From positions 1-32,406 of the forward strand of contig JAAELY010000355.1 in assembly GCA_024226335.1 (NCBI GenBank): a stretch of DNA of 32,406 nucleotides, read 5' to 3'. A program made the translations under genes and the position numbers. Source of the DNA: a bacterium. Lineage in GTDB: Bacteria > Myxococcota_A > UBA9160 > SZUA-336. Positions 22,715 through 32,329 of the stretch are shown one piece after another. Positions within the stretch are counted from its first letter, which is position 1, and each line of letters opens with the position of its first letter. Under the pieces are notes generated by a model that worked only from the letters and a program-made list of their open reading frames with translations, was not told where the DNA came from and searched no databases.

Positions 22715-24577
22715 GTGGGACGGATTCCGGACAGTGTTGTAGACGAGGTGCGCGAGCGAGCTGACATCGTTTCGATGGTCGGTCGCTACGTGACCTTAAA
22801 GAAGCAGGGTCCCCGACACTGGGGCCTCTGTCCCTTCCACGACGAAAAGACTCCGTCCTTCCAGGTCCACGAAGACAAGCAGATTTTCTACTGCTTCGGA
22901 TGCGGCGCCGGTGGGGACGTCTTCGCGTTTCGCATTCGCCACGACGGTCTCGATTTTCCAGATGCAGTTCGCCTGCTCGCCCGCGAATACGGTGTGACCG
23001 TACCCGAGACTGGCGGCGGTTCGGAGAGCCGCTCGACCGAGCTTTATCAAGCGAATGAGATCGCGTCGGGTTTCTTCCGCGACATGCTTCGAGGTCCCGA
23101 CGGTGCTGCGGCTCGCCGCTATCTGGAAGAGCGCGGTGTGCCCGAAGATCTGATCGAGCGTTTTGCGATCGGGCTTGCACCCGCTCGCTGGGATGGTCTG
23201 GTTTCGAAACTCAACCGAAACGACCCGATGCTGAGGGCCGCCGAGCAGGTCGGTCTGATCGGAAAGCGCCAGACGGGGGACGGTCACTACGATCGTTTCC
23301 GAGGGCGTATCGTATTTCCAATCACCGAGCCGGGCGGCAATACGCTGGGTTTTGGCGGCCGGCTTCTGGGCGACGGTGACGGTCCCAAGTACTTGAACTC
23401 GCCCGAGAGTCCGGTCTACCACAAGAGTCGTGTGCTCTTCGGTCTTCCTCTCGCACTCGACGCGATCCGTGAAGCGGGTCGAGTCGTCGTCGTTGAGGGC
23501 TACTTCGATCTGATCGCTTTGCACCGTGCCGGTATCCGCAACGGCGTGGCGCCCTGCGGTACTGCGCTGGGTCGGGATCATGCCAGGCGGATTCGCCGCT
23601 ACACGAACGAAGTCGTCTTGTTGTTTGACGGCGACGAAGCCGGACAGAAAGCGGCGGAACGTTGCCTAGGCTCCTTGCTCAGTGAAGGTCTGCGCGTGCG
23701 CGCAGCTTTCCTGCCGACGGGTGAGGATCCCGACACTCTGCTCGTGAACAAAGGTGCGGCCGCCTTGCGCGATTGTGTGGAGGCTGCCAGACCTCTACTC
23801 GATCACCTGATCGAGCATGCGCTCGAAGGCGTTGCGCACCACGCCTGGGACACGGCCGACGCGACGCGCAAGGTCGAAGCATATCTGCATGCAGTTGCCG
23901 ATCCGGTTGAGCGTGCCCACTACATCCGTCAGTTCTCGAGCTATCTCGAACTGAGCCCGGACGTCGTCCAGAAAAGCGTCAGAAGTGCAGCGACTACTGC
24001 TGGAAGAGGCAACCGACTCCAATCAGAAGCAGCTTCGACGCAATCTTCGCGCAATTTGCGACCCCTACGGGTCGGTCAGACCACTAAATTGATACTGGGT
24101 GCCCTGGGTGCGTTCCCGCATCTGTTGTCCTTGTTGGAAGATCTCGAACCCGGCTGGTTGCCGGATGAGCAAGATCGATTCCTGCTGGAACAGCTTGCGA
24201 CCGCGTTGCGGGAACACGGCCAGACCGGAATAGCGCAGTTGCTATCACCGGTCGGGGATGCACTCAGTGAAGAGCTGAAGGCGACGTTGTCGCGGATCAT
24301 TGCCGAGCAGCCGCTCGCGGATTCCAAGACGGCCGAGCGCACGGTCAAGGACTGTGTGGCCCGGCTGGGAATTCAAGCGCTGGACAGGCGATCCCACGAG
24401 CTGACGGCTCTGCTGCAAACCTGCACGGACGAGCGAGAGCTCGACGCGATGCTGGAGGAAAAGCAAGAAACAGTGGCCCGGAAGCACAGGCTTGCGAGTG
24501 AGTTGTTGACTCAGCCGCTCTCGAGCAAGACGCTTCCGAGCAAGCATCCTCCGAACAAGCAGGTTCCGCAGCTCTGA
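22715..24577 (+). CDS. dnaG: DNA primase DnaG
   Basis: A 620-residue primase that lays RNA primers at replication forks. The zinc-binding domain has C39, H42, C60 and C63 (CPFHDEKTPSF, YCFGCGAGGD). The TOPRIM domain has VVVVEGYFD near 260 and LLFDGDEAG near 305 with its metal-binding acidic residues. The C-terminal part (from about 440) is the variable helicase-binding domain. I choose GTG 22715 (GRIPDSVVDEVRERADIV) because homologues begin there; an in-frame start at 22688 would add nine residues. It lies behind the rpsU hairpin and 42 bases before rpoD. Confidence 0.95.
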   Translation: MGRIPDSVVDEVRERADIVSMVGRYVTLKKQGPRHWGLCPFHDEKTPSFQVHEDKQIFYCFGCGAGGDVFAFRIRHDGLDFPDAVRLLAREYGVTVPETGGGSESRSTELYQANEIASGFFRDMLRGPDGAAARRYLEERGVPEDLIERFAIGLAPARWDGLVSKLNRNDPMLRAAEQVGLIGKRQTGDGHYDRFRGRIVFPITEPGGNTLGFGGRLLGDGDGPKYLNSPESPVYHKSRVLFGLPLALDAIREAGRVVVVEGYFDLIALHRAGIRNGVAPCGTALGRDHARRIRRYTNEVVLLFDGDEAGQKAAERCLGSLLSEGLRVRAAFLPTGEDPDTLLVNKGAAALRDCVEAARPLLDHLIEHALEGVAHHAWDTADATRKVEAYLHAVADPVERAHYIRQFSSYLELSPDVVQKSVRSAATTAGRGNRLQSEAASTQSSRNLRPLRVGQTTKLILGALGAFPHLLSLLEDLEPGWLPDEQDRFLLEQLATALREHGQTGIAQLLSPVGDALSEELKATLSRIIAEQPLADSKTAERTVKDCVARLGIQALDRRSHELTALLQTCTDERELDAMLEEKQETVARKHRLASELLTQPLSSKTLPSKHPPNKQVPQL

Positions 24578-24619
24578 AAACCCGTTCCCGATCGTTATTT
24601 ACCAAGGAGTCACCCCCCC

Positions 24620-26581
24620 ATGGCCCGCACAAACACTCCGAAGAGTGCTTCCCCGAAAGGGAAGACTCGCGGCACGGCCGCTCGTACTGCGAAGACAACG
24701 CGTAGTACCAGCAAGCCGCGCGCAGCCAAGAAGACGACTGTGAAGACGACCGCCAAGGCCGCCTCCAAGCCGGTAGGCAAGGCCTCCACAAAGACCGCTG
24801 TGGCCGCCAAATCAAACGGCGCCAACGGTGCAAACGGCACAAACAACGGCAGACAGCTCAATGGCGTCCAGTTGAGTCTCAGACAGCTCCTGCGCAAGGG
24901 CAAGGAAGCGGGTCGAGTCGAAGGTGCGGATGTTCTGCACGCTCTGCCGGATCACATCAAAGGTTCGCCTCAGAAGCTCGAAGCCGTGGTCGGAATGTTC
25001 CGTCGCCACTGCGTCACGATCAACGCATGGACTCCTCCCATCGCAACTCGCAAGCCGGAGCCTCGGCGCCGCGCCGCGGGTGATGAATTCGACGGTTATC
25101 GTTCCAACGATCCCGTGCGTGTATACCTGCGTGAGATGGGCCAGGTCTCGCTGCTGACGCGCGAGGGTGAGGTTGAGATCGCCAAGCGAATTGAAGCGGG
25201 CGAGAACGATGCACTCGGCGAAATTCTCAAGTCGCCGGTCGCCGTTGAAGCACTACTCGCCATGGGCGATCTGATCCGCGCGGGCAAGCGCGAGGTCAAG
25301 GACCTGTTCCCTCCGGTCACCGAGGGTGATGCGGAGAACCACGACGACAAGCGCAAGAAGCTGCTGTCGGCGCTCACGCAGTTGCGTCGATCGCAGTCCG
25401 ATATCTCCAAGCGTCAGCGCGTACTCGCGAATCCGCGCACCGGCAAGGAGGCTCGTGAGCGCACGCAGAGCGAAATCAACGAGATCCGCCTGAAGCACGG
25501 CGCGCGCATTCGAGCGACCGGCATTCACAAGAACGCAATCTACGGTCTTTCACTGCATATCGAGCATTTTGTCGAGGCGATCGAGGAGCAACGTCAGGTC
25601 CTTCGCCGGTTGCTCAAGCCCTATCGATTGACCGATGTTGTCGAGTTCGCTGAGTTGGCCAAGCAGTCAAAGCGCCGCTCGGTGCCCGGGCGGAAAGCAC
25701 TCGCGGACCTCGGTGCAGACCCCGAAGCCATCGAGGCCACCCATCTCGAGATCCAGGCTGCGGAGAAGCACATCACCAAGATTGAAACGGACGCGCACTG
25801 CTCGCGAGATGAAGCTCGCAAGTCGCTGGTCGATCTGGAAGCCGCGCTGGAGCGCGCCAAGCACGCCAAAAGCGAACTTGTCGAAGCCAATCTTCGCCTG
25901 GTCGTATCGATCGCCAAGAAGTACACGAACCGCGGCCTGCAATTTCTGGATCTGATCCAAGAAGGCAACATCGGTCTGATGAAGGCCGTCGACAAGTTCG
26001 AGTACCAGCGCGGTTACAAGTTCTCCACATACGCCACCTGGTGGATTCGCCAGGCCATCACGCGCGCAATTGCGGATCAGGCGCGCACGATCCGCATTCC
26101 GGTCCATATGATCGAGACCATGAACAAGCTCGTGCGGGCTCAGCGCTACCTGGTCCAGAAGCTCGGTCGCGAGCCTGCACCCATCGAGATAGCTGCCGAA
26201 ATGGACATGACTCTGGAGAAGGTCCAGATGGTGTTGAAGATCGCTAAAGAGCCGATCTCACTCGAAACGCCGATCGGCGAAGACGAGGACAGCCATCTGG
26301 GGGACTTCCTCGAGGACAAGAAGATGCCCTCGATCTCGGACGAGGTCATTCAGCGCAACCTCGCCTCGCACACGCGTCGGGTGCTCTCCACGCTGACGCC
26401 TCGCGAAGAGAAGGTGCTGAAGATGCGCTTTGGAATCGGGGAGCGCGCCAACCACACCCTGGAAGAAGTCGGCCAGGATTTCGAGGTCACCCGCGAGCGC
26501 ATCCGCCAGATCGAGGCCAAAGCGTTGCGCAAACTCCGCCACCCGAGTCGCGCTCGCGTACTCCGGGCATTCGTGGAGTAG
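24620..26581 (+). CDS. rpoD: RNA polymerase primary sigma factor RpoD with basic N-terminal tail
   Basis: A 653-residue sigma70 protein. Residues 1-80 are unusual: 13 lysines and 5 arginines among Ala, Thr, Ser and Pro, then GANGANGTNNG, with no acidic residue before about residue 95. A region 1.1-like domain follows ([20 protein letters not shown]). Region 1.2 begins near 158 ([21 protein letters not shown]). A non-conserved region of about 210 residues follows. Region 2 includes [20 protein letters not shown] and [20 protein letters not shown], region 3 follows, and region 4.2 ends [26 protein letters not shown] at 24604-24609 precedes ATG 24620. It is the third gene of the classical rpsU-dnaG-rpoD operon. 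Confidence 0.96.
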   Translation: MARTNTPKSASPKGKTRGTAARTAKTTRSTSKPRAAKKTTVKTTAKAASKPVGKASTKTAVAAKSNGANGANGTNNGRQLNGVQLSLRQLLRKGKEAGRVEGADVLHALPDHIKGSPQKLEAVVGMFRRHCVTINAWTPPIATRKPEPRRRAAGDEFDGYRSNDPVRVYLREMGQVSLLTREGEVEIAKRIEAGENDALGEILKSPVAVEALLAMGDLIRAGKREVKDLFPPVTEGDAENHDDKRKKLLSALTQLRRSQSDISKRQRVLANPRTGKEARERTQSEINEIRLKHGARIRATGIHKNAIYGLSLHIEHFVEAIEEQRQVLRRLLKPYRLTDVVEFAELAKQSKRRSVPGRKALADLGADPEAIEATHLEIQAAEKHITKIETDAHCSRDEARKSLVDLEAALERAKHAKSELVEANLRLVVSIAKKYTNRGLQFLDLIQEGNIGLMKAVDKFEYQRGYKFSTYATWWIRQAITRAIADQARTIRIPVHMIETMNKLVRAQRYLVQKLGREPAPIEIAAEMDMTLEKVQMVLKIAKEPISLETPIGEDEDSHLGDFLEDKKMPSISDEVIQRNLASHTRRVLSTLTPREEKVLKMRFGIGERANHTLEEVGQDFEVTRERIRQIEAKALRKLRHPSRARVLRAFVE

Positions 26582-26652
26582 TCCCCACAAACGACTTTCT
26601 TCGCGTTACGTTTCGCGCTCCCGGGGCACTACAGAGATGTAGGTTCTGTTCC

Positions 26653-26666
26653 AGGAGTCTCCTCCT
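26653..26666 (+). promoter_or_regulatory. Shine-Dalgarno sequestered in a short hairpin before the second sigma gene
   Basis: AGGAG (26653-26657), the only good ribosome-binding site, is followed by TCTC and its exact complement CTCCT (26662-26666), just before ATG 26669. A five-pair hairpin would hide the site. The spacing to ATG is 11 bases unfolded. It could lower or condition translation; the stem is weak on its own. Confidence 0.4.
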
Positions 26667-26668
26667 TC

Positions 26669-28114
26669 ATGCCGAAACGCAACGCAAGTCCAAATACAGC
26701 TCATCGGCCCAGTTTCCTGCACCTCCTCCGAAGCGCGAAGAAGGTGGGGAGTGTCGATTCTCGCGAGGTACTGGAGACTCTTCCAGAGGCTACCCTGCGT
26801 TCTGCTGAGAAGATGGCCCGTGTTGCAGCCCTATTTCGGCGCCAGGGCGTGGCCGTTCGGGCCTGGCCCAAGCGCACCGCAGTGCGCGGCCCCGCCGATC
26901 CGGATAGAGCACCCTCCGTCGATCCGGTCGCGACCTATATGCGCGAGATCGTTCGTGTTCCCCTGCTGACCCGCGAACAAGAGGTCGAGCTGGCCAAGCG
27001 TATCGAAGCGGCCGAGGACGGGGAACTGATCTGCATTCTCGAGTCACCGCTCGCCGTCGTCGAGCTACTTGACCTGGCAGATCAGATCCGGTCCGGCGAG
27101 CAAGAGGTGAGAAGCCTCTTTCCGTACTGGGGAGATCGCGACGGGGAAGACGACGCACTGCGTAAACCGCTACTTGCCGCCTTCACACAGCTTCGGCGCG
27201 CTCAGCTCCATGAAGCTCGAGGGGGGGCGGAGCTCGCGAGAAATGCATCTACGCATGCGCAGCGCTTCAGCACACTCGGCATTCAGAAAGACCTCGTAAG
27301 TCTGATCTCGCGCCGACTGAGCCGAATTGTGGAACAAGACCCACGAGCCCAGAGCTCTGTCGACGCGTTGCGTTTCGCGCATGAGCGCGCGACCGCAGTG
27401 AAGGCCGAGTTGATCGAAGCCAATCTGCGGCTGGTCGTTTCCGTGGCCCGGAGGTACACGAATCGTGGCATGGGCCTCCTGGATTTGATTCAGGAAGGCA
27501 ATCTGGGTGTGATAAAGGCGGTCGACAAATTCGAGTACCGCCGCGGCTACAAGTTCTCCACGTACGCCACCTGGTGGATTCGCCAGTCGATCACGCGCGC
27601 GCTCGCCGACCAGGCGCGTACGATCCGCATTCCCGTACACATGATCGAGATCATGAACAAGATTCGGCGCGCACAGAGCGACTTCCTCCACAGACTCGGA
27701 CGCGAAGCGACGGAACAGGAGATGGCCGATCAGTTGGAGCTTCCGCTGGAAAAGGTTCGGATAGCTCTGAGAATCGCAAAAGAGCCGATCTCTTTGGAAA
27801 CTCCGGTCGGAGAAGGTGGCGACGGCCAGTTGAGAGATCTCGTCGAGGATCATACTTCGCCCCGAACGGGTGACGAGCTGATCGAACGGGACCTCACCGC
27901 TCAGACGCGGCACATACTGTCGACCCTCGCACCGCGCGAAGAGGCCGTGTTGCGTATGCGCTTCGGCATCGGGACATCCAGCGATCACACCCTGGACGAA
28001 GTCGGTAAGAGTTTCTCTGTAACTCGCGAGCGAATCCGCCAGATAGAAGCGAAAGCGCTCAGCCGACTGAGACATCCCAGGAGAGCCAAGGTGCTTCGCC
28101 CATTCATGGACTGA
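26669..28114 (+). CDS. Second RpoD-type sigma factor, tandem paralogue
   Basis: A 481-residue sigma70-family protein 87 bases after rpoD. It keeps a region 1.1-like domain ([21 protein letters not shown]), region 1.2 near 84 ([21 protein letters not shown]), regions 2 and 3, and region 4.2 ([24 protein letters not shown]). Region 2.3-2.4 is nearly identical to rpo[21 protein letters not shown] against [20 protein letters not shown], followed by the same [12 protein letters not shown]. It should therefore recognise similar promoters. It lacks the lysine-rich tail, and its non-conserved region is about 128 residues against about 213. Tandem duplication with divergence is the simplest origin. 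An RpoS-like or group 2 role is possible; which one cannot be told from sequence. Confidence 0.92.
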   Translation: MPKRNASPNTAHRPSFLHLLRSAKKVGSVDSREVLETLPEATLRSAEKMARVAALFRRQGVAVRAWPKRTAVRGPADPDRAPSVDPVATYMREIVRVPLLTREQEVELAKRIEAAEDGELICILESPLAVVELLDLADQIRSGEQEVRSLFPYWGDRDGEDDALRKPLLAAFTQLRRAQLHEARGGAELARNASTHAQRFSTLGIQKDLVSLISRRLSRIVEQDPRAQSSVDALRFAHERATAVKAELIEANLRLVVSVARRYTNRGMGLLDLIQEGNLGVIKAVDKFEYRRGYKFSTYATWWIRQSITRALADQARTIRIPVHMIEIMNKIRRAQSDFLHRLGREATEQEMADQLELPLEKVRIALRIAKEPISLETPVGEGGDGQLRDLVEDHTSPRTGDELIERDLTAQTRHILSTLAPREEAVLRMRFGIGTSSDHTLDEVGKSFSVTRERIRQIEAKALSRLRHPRRAKVLRPFMD

Positions 28115-28177
28115 GAATCGTCCCGCAAAGCCCATCGTGTCGCGCGGCGCTCATGACGTTCCCGAACTCCGAAGGCG

Positions 28178-28204
28178 AGAATGAACGCATCTCCGGCGTT
28201 CTCG
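28178..28204 (+). other. Hairpin after the second sigma gene
   Basis: GAACGC (28183-28188) pairs with GCGTTC (28196-28201) around a seven-base loop. Outside it, CGAG (from 28175) can pair with CTCG, past a small bulge. There is no T-run, so a terminator role is uncertain. It lies in the 136-base gap before the lipoprotein gene. Confidence 0.3.
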
Positions 28205-28250
28205 TGTGTACGGATTCGCGACGTCGGGTTCCAGAGTCGAACTTCCGTCC

Positions 28251-30323
28251 ATGGATGCAAACCACCCGACTCGTTCGATCCCGATTTCCCTTCTGTGCCT
28301 CGTACTCGGTTCTGTATGGCTGGGTGCGTGTAACACGCGATTGCTCGACGTCTCCCCACCGCTGGATCTCTGGCAACCGGCCATGGCGCCATCCGATCCA
28401 GCCCAGCTTCGGGTTGAACCGGCGAACATCGTCGCGTCCATGGGCGAGAGTGCTCGCCTGACTCTCGCGGGTCGTGCCATCGCAGGTGCGAGTTGTCTGT
28501 ATACGGGCGGAGTGATCGGTACTCTCCCCACCATAGAGATCAAGTCACCTCTTCAGCCCGGACCCATCGACATCCTGTGTCACAACGGCGAGTTGAATGC
28601 ACACGCTCAGGTGACTTTCGTGGAAACCGCAGAGCTTCCTGTGACGGATCCCTACGCCGGTGGCGTGGCGCTGTTCAAACTGCGGCGCTTGAAGCGCTAT
28701 CTCGATTCACCAGAAGGAACGCAGAAACTCGGCCACTACGGGCTCGATTCCAAACTGCGGCGGCTGGGTGCCTGGGTGATGCCCGCCTTCCCCTTTGATC
28801 GCAGTGGAATGCGCGACTACGTAGGCATCGACCGCTGGGTCGCAATCGAGTTCCCCGAGGGCGTGAACTACTATCAGGCAGTCGAGTTACTGCGTGGCGA
28901 TCGCGAAATCGAACACGAGAGCTACACGCCCCTGGATGTCTCATTCGTACGCGTCGAGAAGACACAGAGCTGGCCAACTGAACTCGTACGTCCCACGCGA
29001 GAGGCCCGTGCGCCCGTGCGTGGCAGCACGAAGTACAGTCGCATCATGGACGTGGATTACAGTGACTCGGCGAGCTGGGATTTGCGCGCGCTCGGTGCTC
29101 CGGAAGCGTGGACGCGCGGCCAGGGGGCCGGAGTGCGTATCGGTGTGGTCGATAGCGGCGTCGACATCAACCACGCAGCTCTCGTGCCGAATCTGGTGAG
29201 TCGCGCTACTGAGCGGATGGGCCAGGACATCGACGGCAACGGCATTCCCGGTGACGAACACGGGGCCAATCTGGCGCACCTGGCGATCTCGCGTGTCGAT
29301 GGCAAACCGCGGATCGCTCTCGGACTCGTCAACGATCTATCCGACTGGGACGGGGCTCTGAGTGGTCGCCCCGGCAAGCATTGGGGGCACGGCACGAAGG
29401 TCGCCTCGCTGGCGCTTGGAGCCGGTGGAATGGGTCACCGCCTCGGTACGGCACCGCGCGCGGAACTCCTGGTCGTCGACGTGCAGGAGAACCTGCGCCG
29501 TAGCCGGAGTTCGCTGGGTGACGTCGATCCGCGCATGCGAGAGTCCGGCTCAAAGGCCGGGGAGTTGCGCTCTCCGCTGTGGTCGCGAGCAGCCGGAATC
29601 GTGTACGCCACCGCCGAGCACGCGCGCGTGATCACCTGTGCCTGGGCGAGTGACAAACCCAGTTGGATTCTGCACGACGCTCTGCTCTACGCGGAAGACA
29701 ACTGTGCCGTACCGGTGTGTGCAGCCAGCACGGCCGGTGAATACCCGGGCAAGTGGCGGCGCAACTGGTTGAAGAGCCTGCCAGAACCCGATACCGGTGC
29801 GGTCTACGACTCCTGGAGCGGTGTGATTTCCAAAGACTTCTACCGTCGGCCATTGCGCGCGACGCTAGTGGTGGATTCGCTCGACGGCGACTTCGATTCC
29901 GCGGATCCGGATCTCGCAGTTCTGACGAATCAAGGGGGTCACCATCTACAGGCTGCGGTCTCGACTCCGCGCAACGACGCTTCGCCCACAACGGATCGCC
30001 GCACGGGAGTGTTCTCGGGACCCGACGCCGCTGCGGGTCTGACCGCAGGTGCGGCCGCGTTGATCACCGGCTTGCGACCTGACCTGGAACCCTGGGCGAT
30101 CAGCGCCGCCCTGCGCCGCGGGGTGGATTCGCGCGGCCAGCTTTCGATCCCCGCCGCGCTCACGATTGCCGATCAGGAGCCCCACGGCCCCTGCGAGGCG
30201 ATCACGATGCGCGAAGAGATCCGGGTTGCGGATCCGTGGTGGAAGCGCGTAAAGGTGAAGGCTTCGATGAGACAGCCGGGGGACCGGGACGAGGATTCGC
30301 CACCCGCCAGTCCCGATCGCTAG
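28251..30323 (+). CDS. Subtilase (S8)-fold lipoprotein lacking the catalytic serine
   Basis: A 690-residue secreted lipoprotein with a peptidase S8 domain. The signal is ISLLCLVLGSVWLGAC, lipobox LGAC, C27. Residues 30-280 have no clear domain. The subtilase part keeps the Asp (D301 in IGVVDSGVD) and the His (H380 in WGHGTKVASLALG). Where GTSMAAPxVAG is expected, the sequence is SGPDAAAGLTAGAAALI; aligning the AGAAAL helix puts D592 at the serine position. The oxyanion-hole AGN block also reads AASTAGE (491-497). It is thus probably not an active protease and may bind peptide or another ligand. I use ATG 28251 because it directly precedes the signal peptide; ATG 28206 would add 15 polar residues. 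The converging gene ends 28 bases downstream. Confidence 0.85.
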   Translation: MDANHPTRSIPISLLCLVLGSVWLGACNTRLLDVSPPLDLWQPAMAPSDPAQLRVEPANIVASMGESARLTLAGRAIAGASCLYTGGVIGTLPTIEIKSPLQPGPIDILCHNGELNAHAQVTFVETAELPVTDPYAGGVALFKLRRLKRYLDSPEGTQKLGHYGLDSKLRRLGAWVMPAFPFDRSGMRDYVGIDRWVAIEFPEGVNYYQAVELLRGDREIEHESYTPLDVSFVRVEKTQSWPTELVRPTREARAPVRGSTKYSRIMDVDYSDSASWDLRALGAPEAWTRGQGAGVRIGVVDSGVDINHAALVPNLVSRATERMGQDIDGNGIPGDEHGANLAHLAISRVDGKPRIALGLVNDLSDWDGALSGRPGKHWGHGTKVASLALGAGGMGHRLGTAPRAELLVVDVQENLRRSRSSLGDVDPRMRESGSKAGELRSPLWSRAAGIVYATAEHARVITCAWASDKPSWILHDALLYAEDNCAVPVCAASTAGEYPGKWRRNWLKSLPEPDTGAVYDSWSGVISKDFYRRPLRATLVVDSLDGDFDSADPDLAVLTNQGGHHLQAAVSTPRNDASPTTDRRTGVFSGPDAAAGLTAGAAALITGLRPDLEPWAISAALRRGVDSRGQLSIPAALTIADQEPHGPCEAITMREEIRVADPWWKRVKVKASMRQPGDRDEDSPPASPDR

Positions 30324-30351
30324 TCCGCCAGCCAGGCCACGCGCAGACTTC

Positions 30352-32151
30352 TCAGGGTCGGTCCAAGGGTTCCTTTAGCAATAGTGCCCGCGCCCGGCTG
30401 AGGTTCCTGCGAGCGTCGGCAAAATCTGCGCGCAACGCGACTGCGCGCTCGAACTCGCCAAGTGCCTCGCGCAACTGTCCGCGACTGGCCAACGCCACGC
30501 CGAGCTGGTTGTGTGCCTCGGGAAGTTCGGGGTCCAGACGCACCGCCTCTCGGAAATGAGCGAGTGCTTCTTTCGGATTACCGCGCTGTCGAAGTGCAAT
30601 TCCCAGGTTGTTATGCAAGAGGGCATCATCGGGTGTCTGCACGAGGATCTGTCGATACTGCGCAATCGCTTCGTCCACGCGGCCTTTTAGATGCAAGAGG
30701 CCAGCGACGTTGGTGCGAAATTTGGCGTCCTGCGGATCGATCTTCGAAGCTGCGATGAAGTGTGAGAGCGCCTCGTCGAGTCGTCCGCCCAGCCTCGTGA
30801 CGATGCCGAGGTTGTTGTGGATGACTGCGTTGTCGCTCGTGACCTCGAGAGTGTGCGTGTAGAGCGAAACGCTATTGCGCCAGCGCACGGCCTGGGCCTG
30901 GGTCTGCCAGCCCCAGTACAGTGCGAGTGCCACGCTGGAGATCACCGCAATCTGGCGGCCGCGCGGGCTGTCGCGTAGAACATCGACGGCTCCCCAGGTG
31001 ATCGCGATCAGAAGACCGATGATCGGCACGTACATGTATCGATCCGCCATCGAGTGCGCGTCTGCGCCGTTTGCGACGATGCCGATTACCGGAACCAGGC
31101 TGCCGACGAACCAGAGCCAGCCCACAATCAAGTACCGGCGGCGATGTAGCATCAGGACTGCGAGGGAGATCGCGAGCAATAACAGCGCACACCCGAGCAC
31201 CTGCCAAGCTGCCCACATACCGGGAAGATTGGGGTAGAGCGGCGCCAGGTCGACGGGCCATAGCGTCTTGGCGATATAGCGCAGATAGGCGGTCAGTGCG
31301 GTGGAGACCCGATGCGCCAGTGGCAGGGTCTGAGTGTCGGCCACGCCGCGTTGCACCAATAAGGTCAGCAGTGAAAACACCGCGACCAGCAGGAACATGG
31401 GCAGTTTCTCGACGACCAGAGAACGCAATCGACCGGGCCAGAGCGCGTCCCAGTCGAAGCGCTGCAGTGGCCAGTAGTCGAGCAGCAAGAGCAGCATCGG
31501 CATGGTGACCAGCATCGGCTTGGCCATCAACCCGAGGGCCAGACACGCAATCGAAGCCGCATACCAGCCGCGCCCCTCCGTCTTCGCGTAGCGCACATAA
31601 CTGATCATGCCGAGCAACCAGAAGGCGGTGCTGAGAACGTTCTTGCGCTCGGCCACCCAGGCCACCGACTCCACCTGTAGCGGGTGCAGCGCGAATGCGA
31701 GCGACACGAAGAGCGAACGCCAGAAACTGCCGGTGGCACTGCGCAGGAGCAGCAGCAGCAGCCCGCCGTTGAGGACGTGAAGCCCGAGGCTGGTCACGTG
31801 AGCTCCACCCGCACCCTCGGCGCCAAATACCTGGCTGTCCAGCATATGCGAGAGCCAGGTCAGCGGATGCCAGAGGGCCATGGTGTCGGTGGTGAACGCC
31901 CAGCTCAATCCCTGCCAGGTGAGGCCGGCCCGTACCTGGGCGTTCTCGACGACGTACGCCCAGTCGTCCCAGTGGACGAACTCGTAATTCCACACTCCCC
32001 AGTAGGCCCCGACGGTCGCGACAACCAGGACCAACACGGCCAGAAGCTCGTGGGCTGCACTGCGACGCACCGGAGTCTTTTCGAGCTCGCCCAACCCTGG
32101 AACTCCCGCAAGCGCGTCGGCCGCGCTGATCTGGCACCCTCTAAACGCCAA
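30352..32151 (-). CDS. GT-C-type membrane protein with C-terminal TPRs
   Basis: A 599-residue polytopic membrane protein. Roughly ten hydrophobic helices follow from residue 34 (ELLAVLVLVVATVGAYWGV) to about 420. VHWDDWAYVVEN after the first helix is the acidic pair of the PMT/ArnT-like GT-C fold, and HPLQVESVAWVAERKNVLS is typical of bacterial TPR-PMT proteins related to eukaryotic TMTC. Four exact 34-residue TPRs occupy 443-578 (HNNLG and AHNQLG starts). It may transfer a lipid-linked sugar, but donor and acceptor are unknown. The first codon is TTG 32151; GTG 32070, at residue 28, is also possible and I cannot decide. The tRNA-Pro gene is divergent. Confidence 0.85.
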   Translation of the reverse strand: MAFRGCQISAADALAGVPGLGELEKTPVRRSAAHELLAVLVLVVATVGAYWGVWNYEFVHWDDWAYVVENAQVRAGLTWQGLSWAFTTDTMALWHPLTWLSHMLDSQVFGAEGAGGAHVTSLGLHVLNGGLLLLLLRSATGSFWRSLFVSLAFALHPLQVESVAWVAERKNVLSTAFWLLGMISYVRYAKTEGRGWYAASIACLALGLMAKPMLVTMPMLLLLLDYWPLQRFDWDALWPGRLRSLVVEKLPMFLLVAVFSLLTLLVQRGVADTQTLPLAHRVSTALTAYLRYIAKTLWPVDLAPLYPNLPGMWAAWQVLGCALLLLAISLAVLMLHRRRYLIVGWLWFVGSLVPVIGIVANGADAHSMADRYMYVPIIGLLIAITWGAVDVLRDSPRGRQIAVISSVALALYWGWQTQAQAVRWRNSVSLYTHTLEVTSDNAVIHNNLGIVTRLGGRLDEALSHFIAASKIDPQDAKFRTNVAGLLHLKGRVDEAIAQYRQILVQTPDDALLHNNLGIALRQRGNPKEALAHFREAVRLDPELPEAHNQLGVALASRGQLREALGEFERAVALRADFADARRNLSRARALLLKEPLDRP

Positions 32152-32284
32152 TCAGGATCCGCCTTCCGCACACTAGCGTCAACGCCGCCTCGCCCCGCTC
32201 CAAGCCCGAATTGGACGCTGCCCCGCTTCTTCGTTTCCCCCGAAACCCACCGGAATCCAGGGGAAAACCACCGGGCCAGCGGAG

Positions 32285-32313
32285 TTGCCTCGTTCCGGAG
32301 CGAGCCCTATGCT
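32285..32313 (+). promoter_or_regulatory. Sigma70-type promoter of tRNA-Pro
   Basis: TTGCCT (32285-32290) and TATGCT (32308-32313) are separated by exactly 17 bases. Transcription would begin near 32320, about ten bases before the mature tRNA. The bases after the -10 box are GC-rich at first (GCCTCTC), as in stringently controlled promoters. A fit to the RpoD consensus is expected given the sigma genes nearby. Confidence 0.6.
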
Positions 32314-32329
32314 GCCTCTCTTCCTACGT

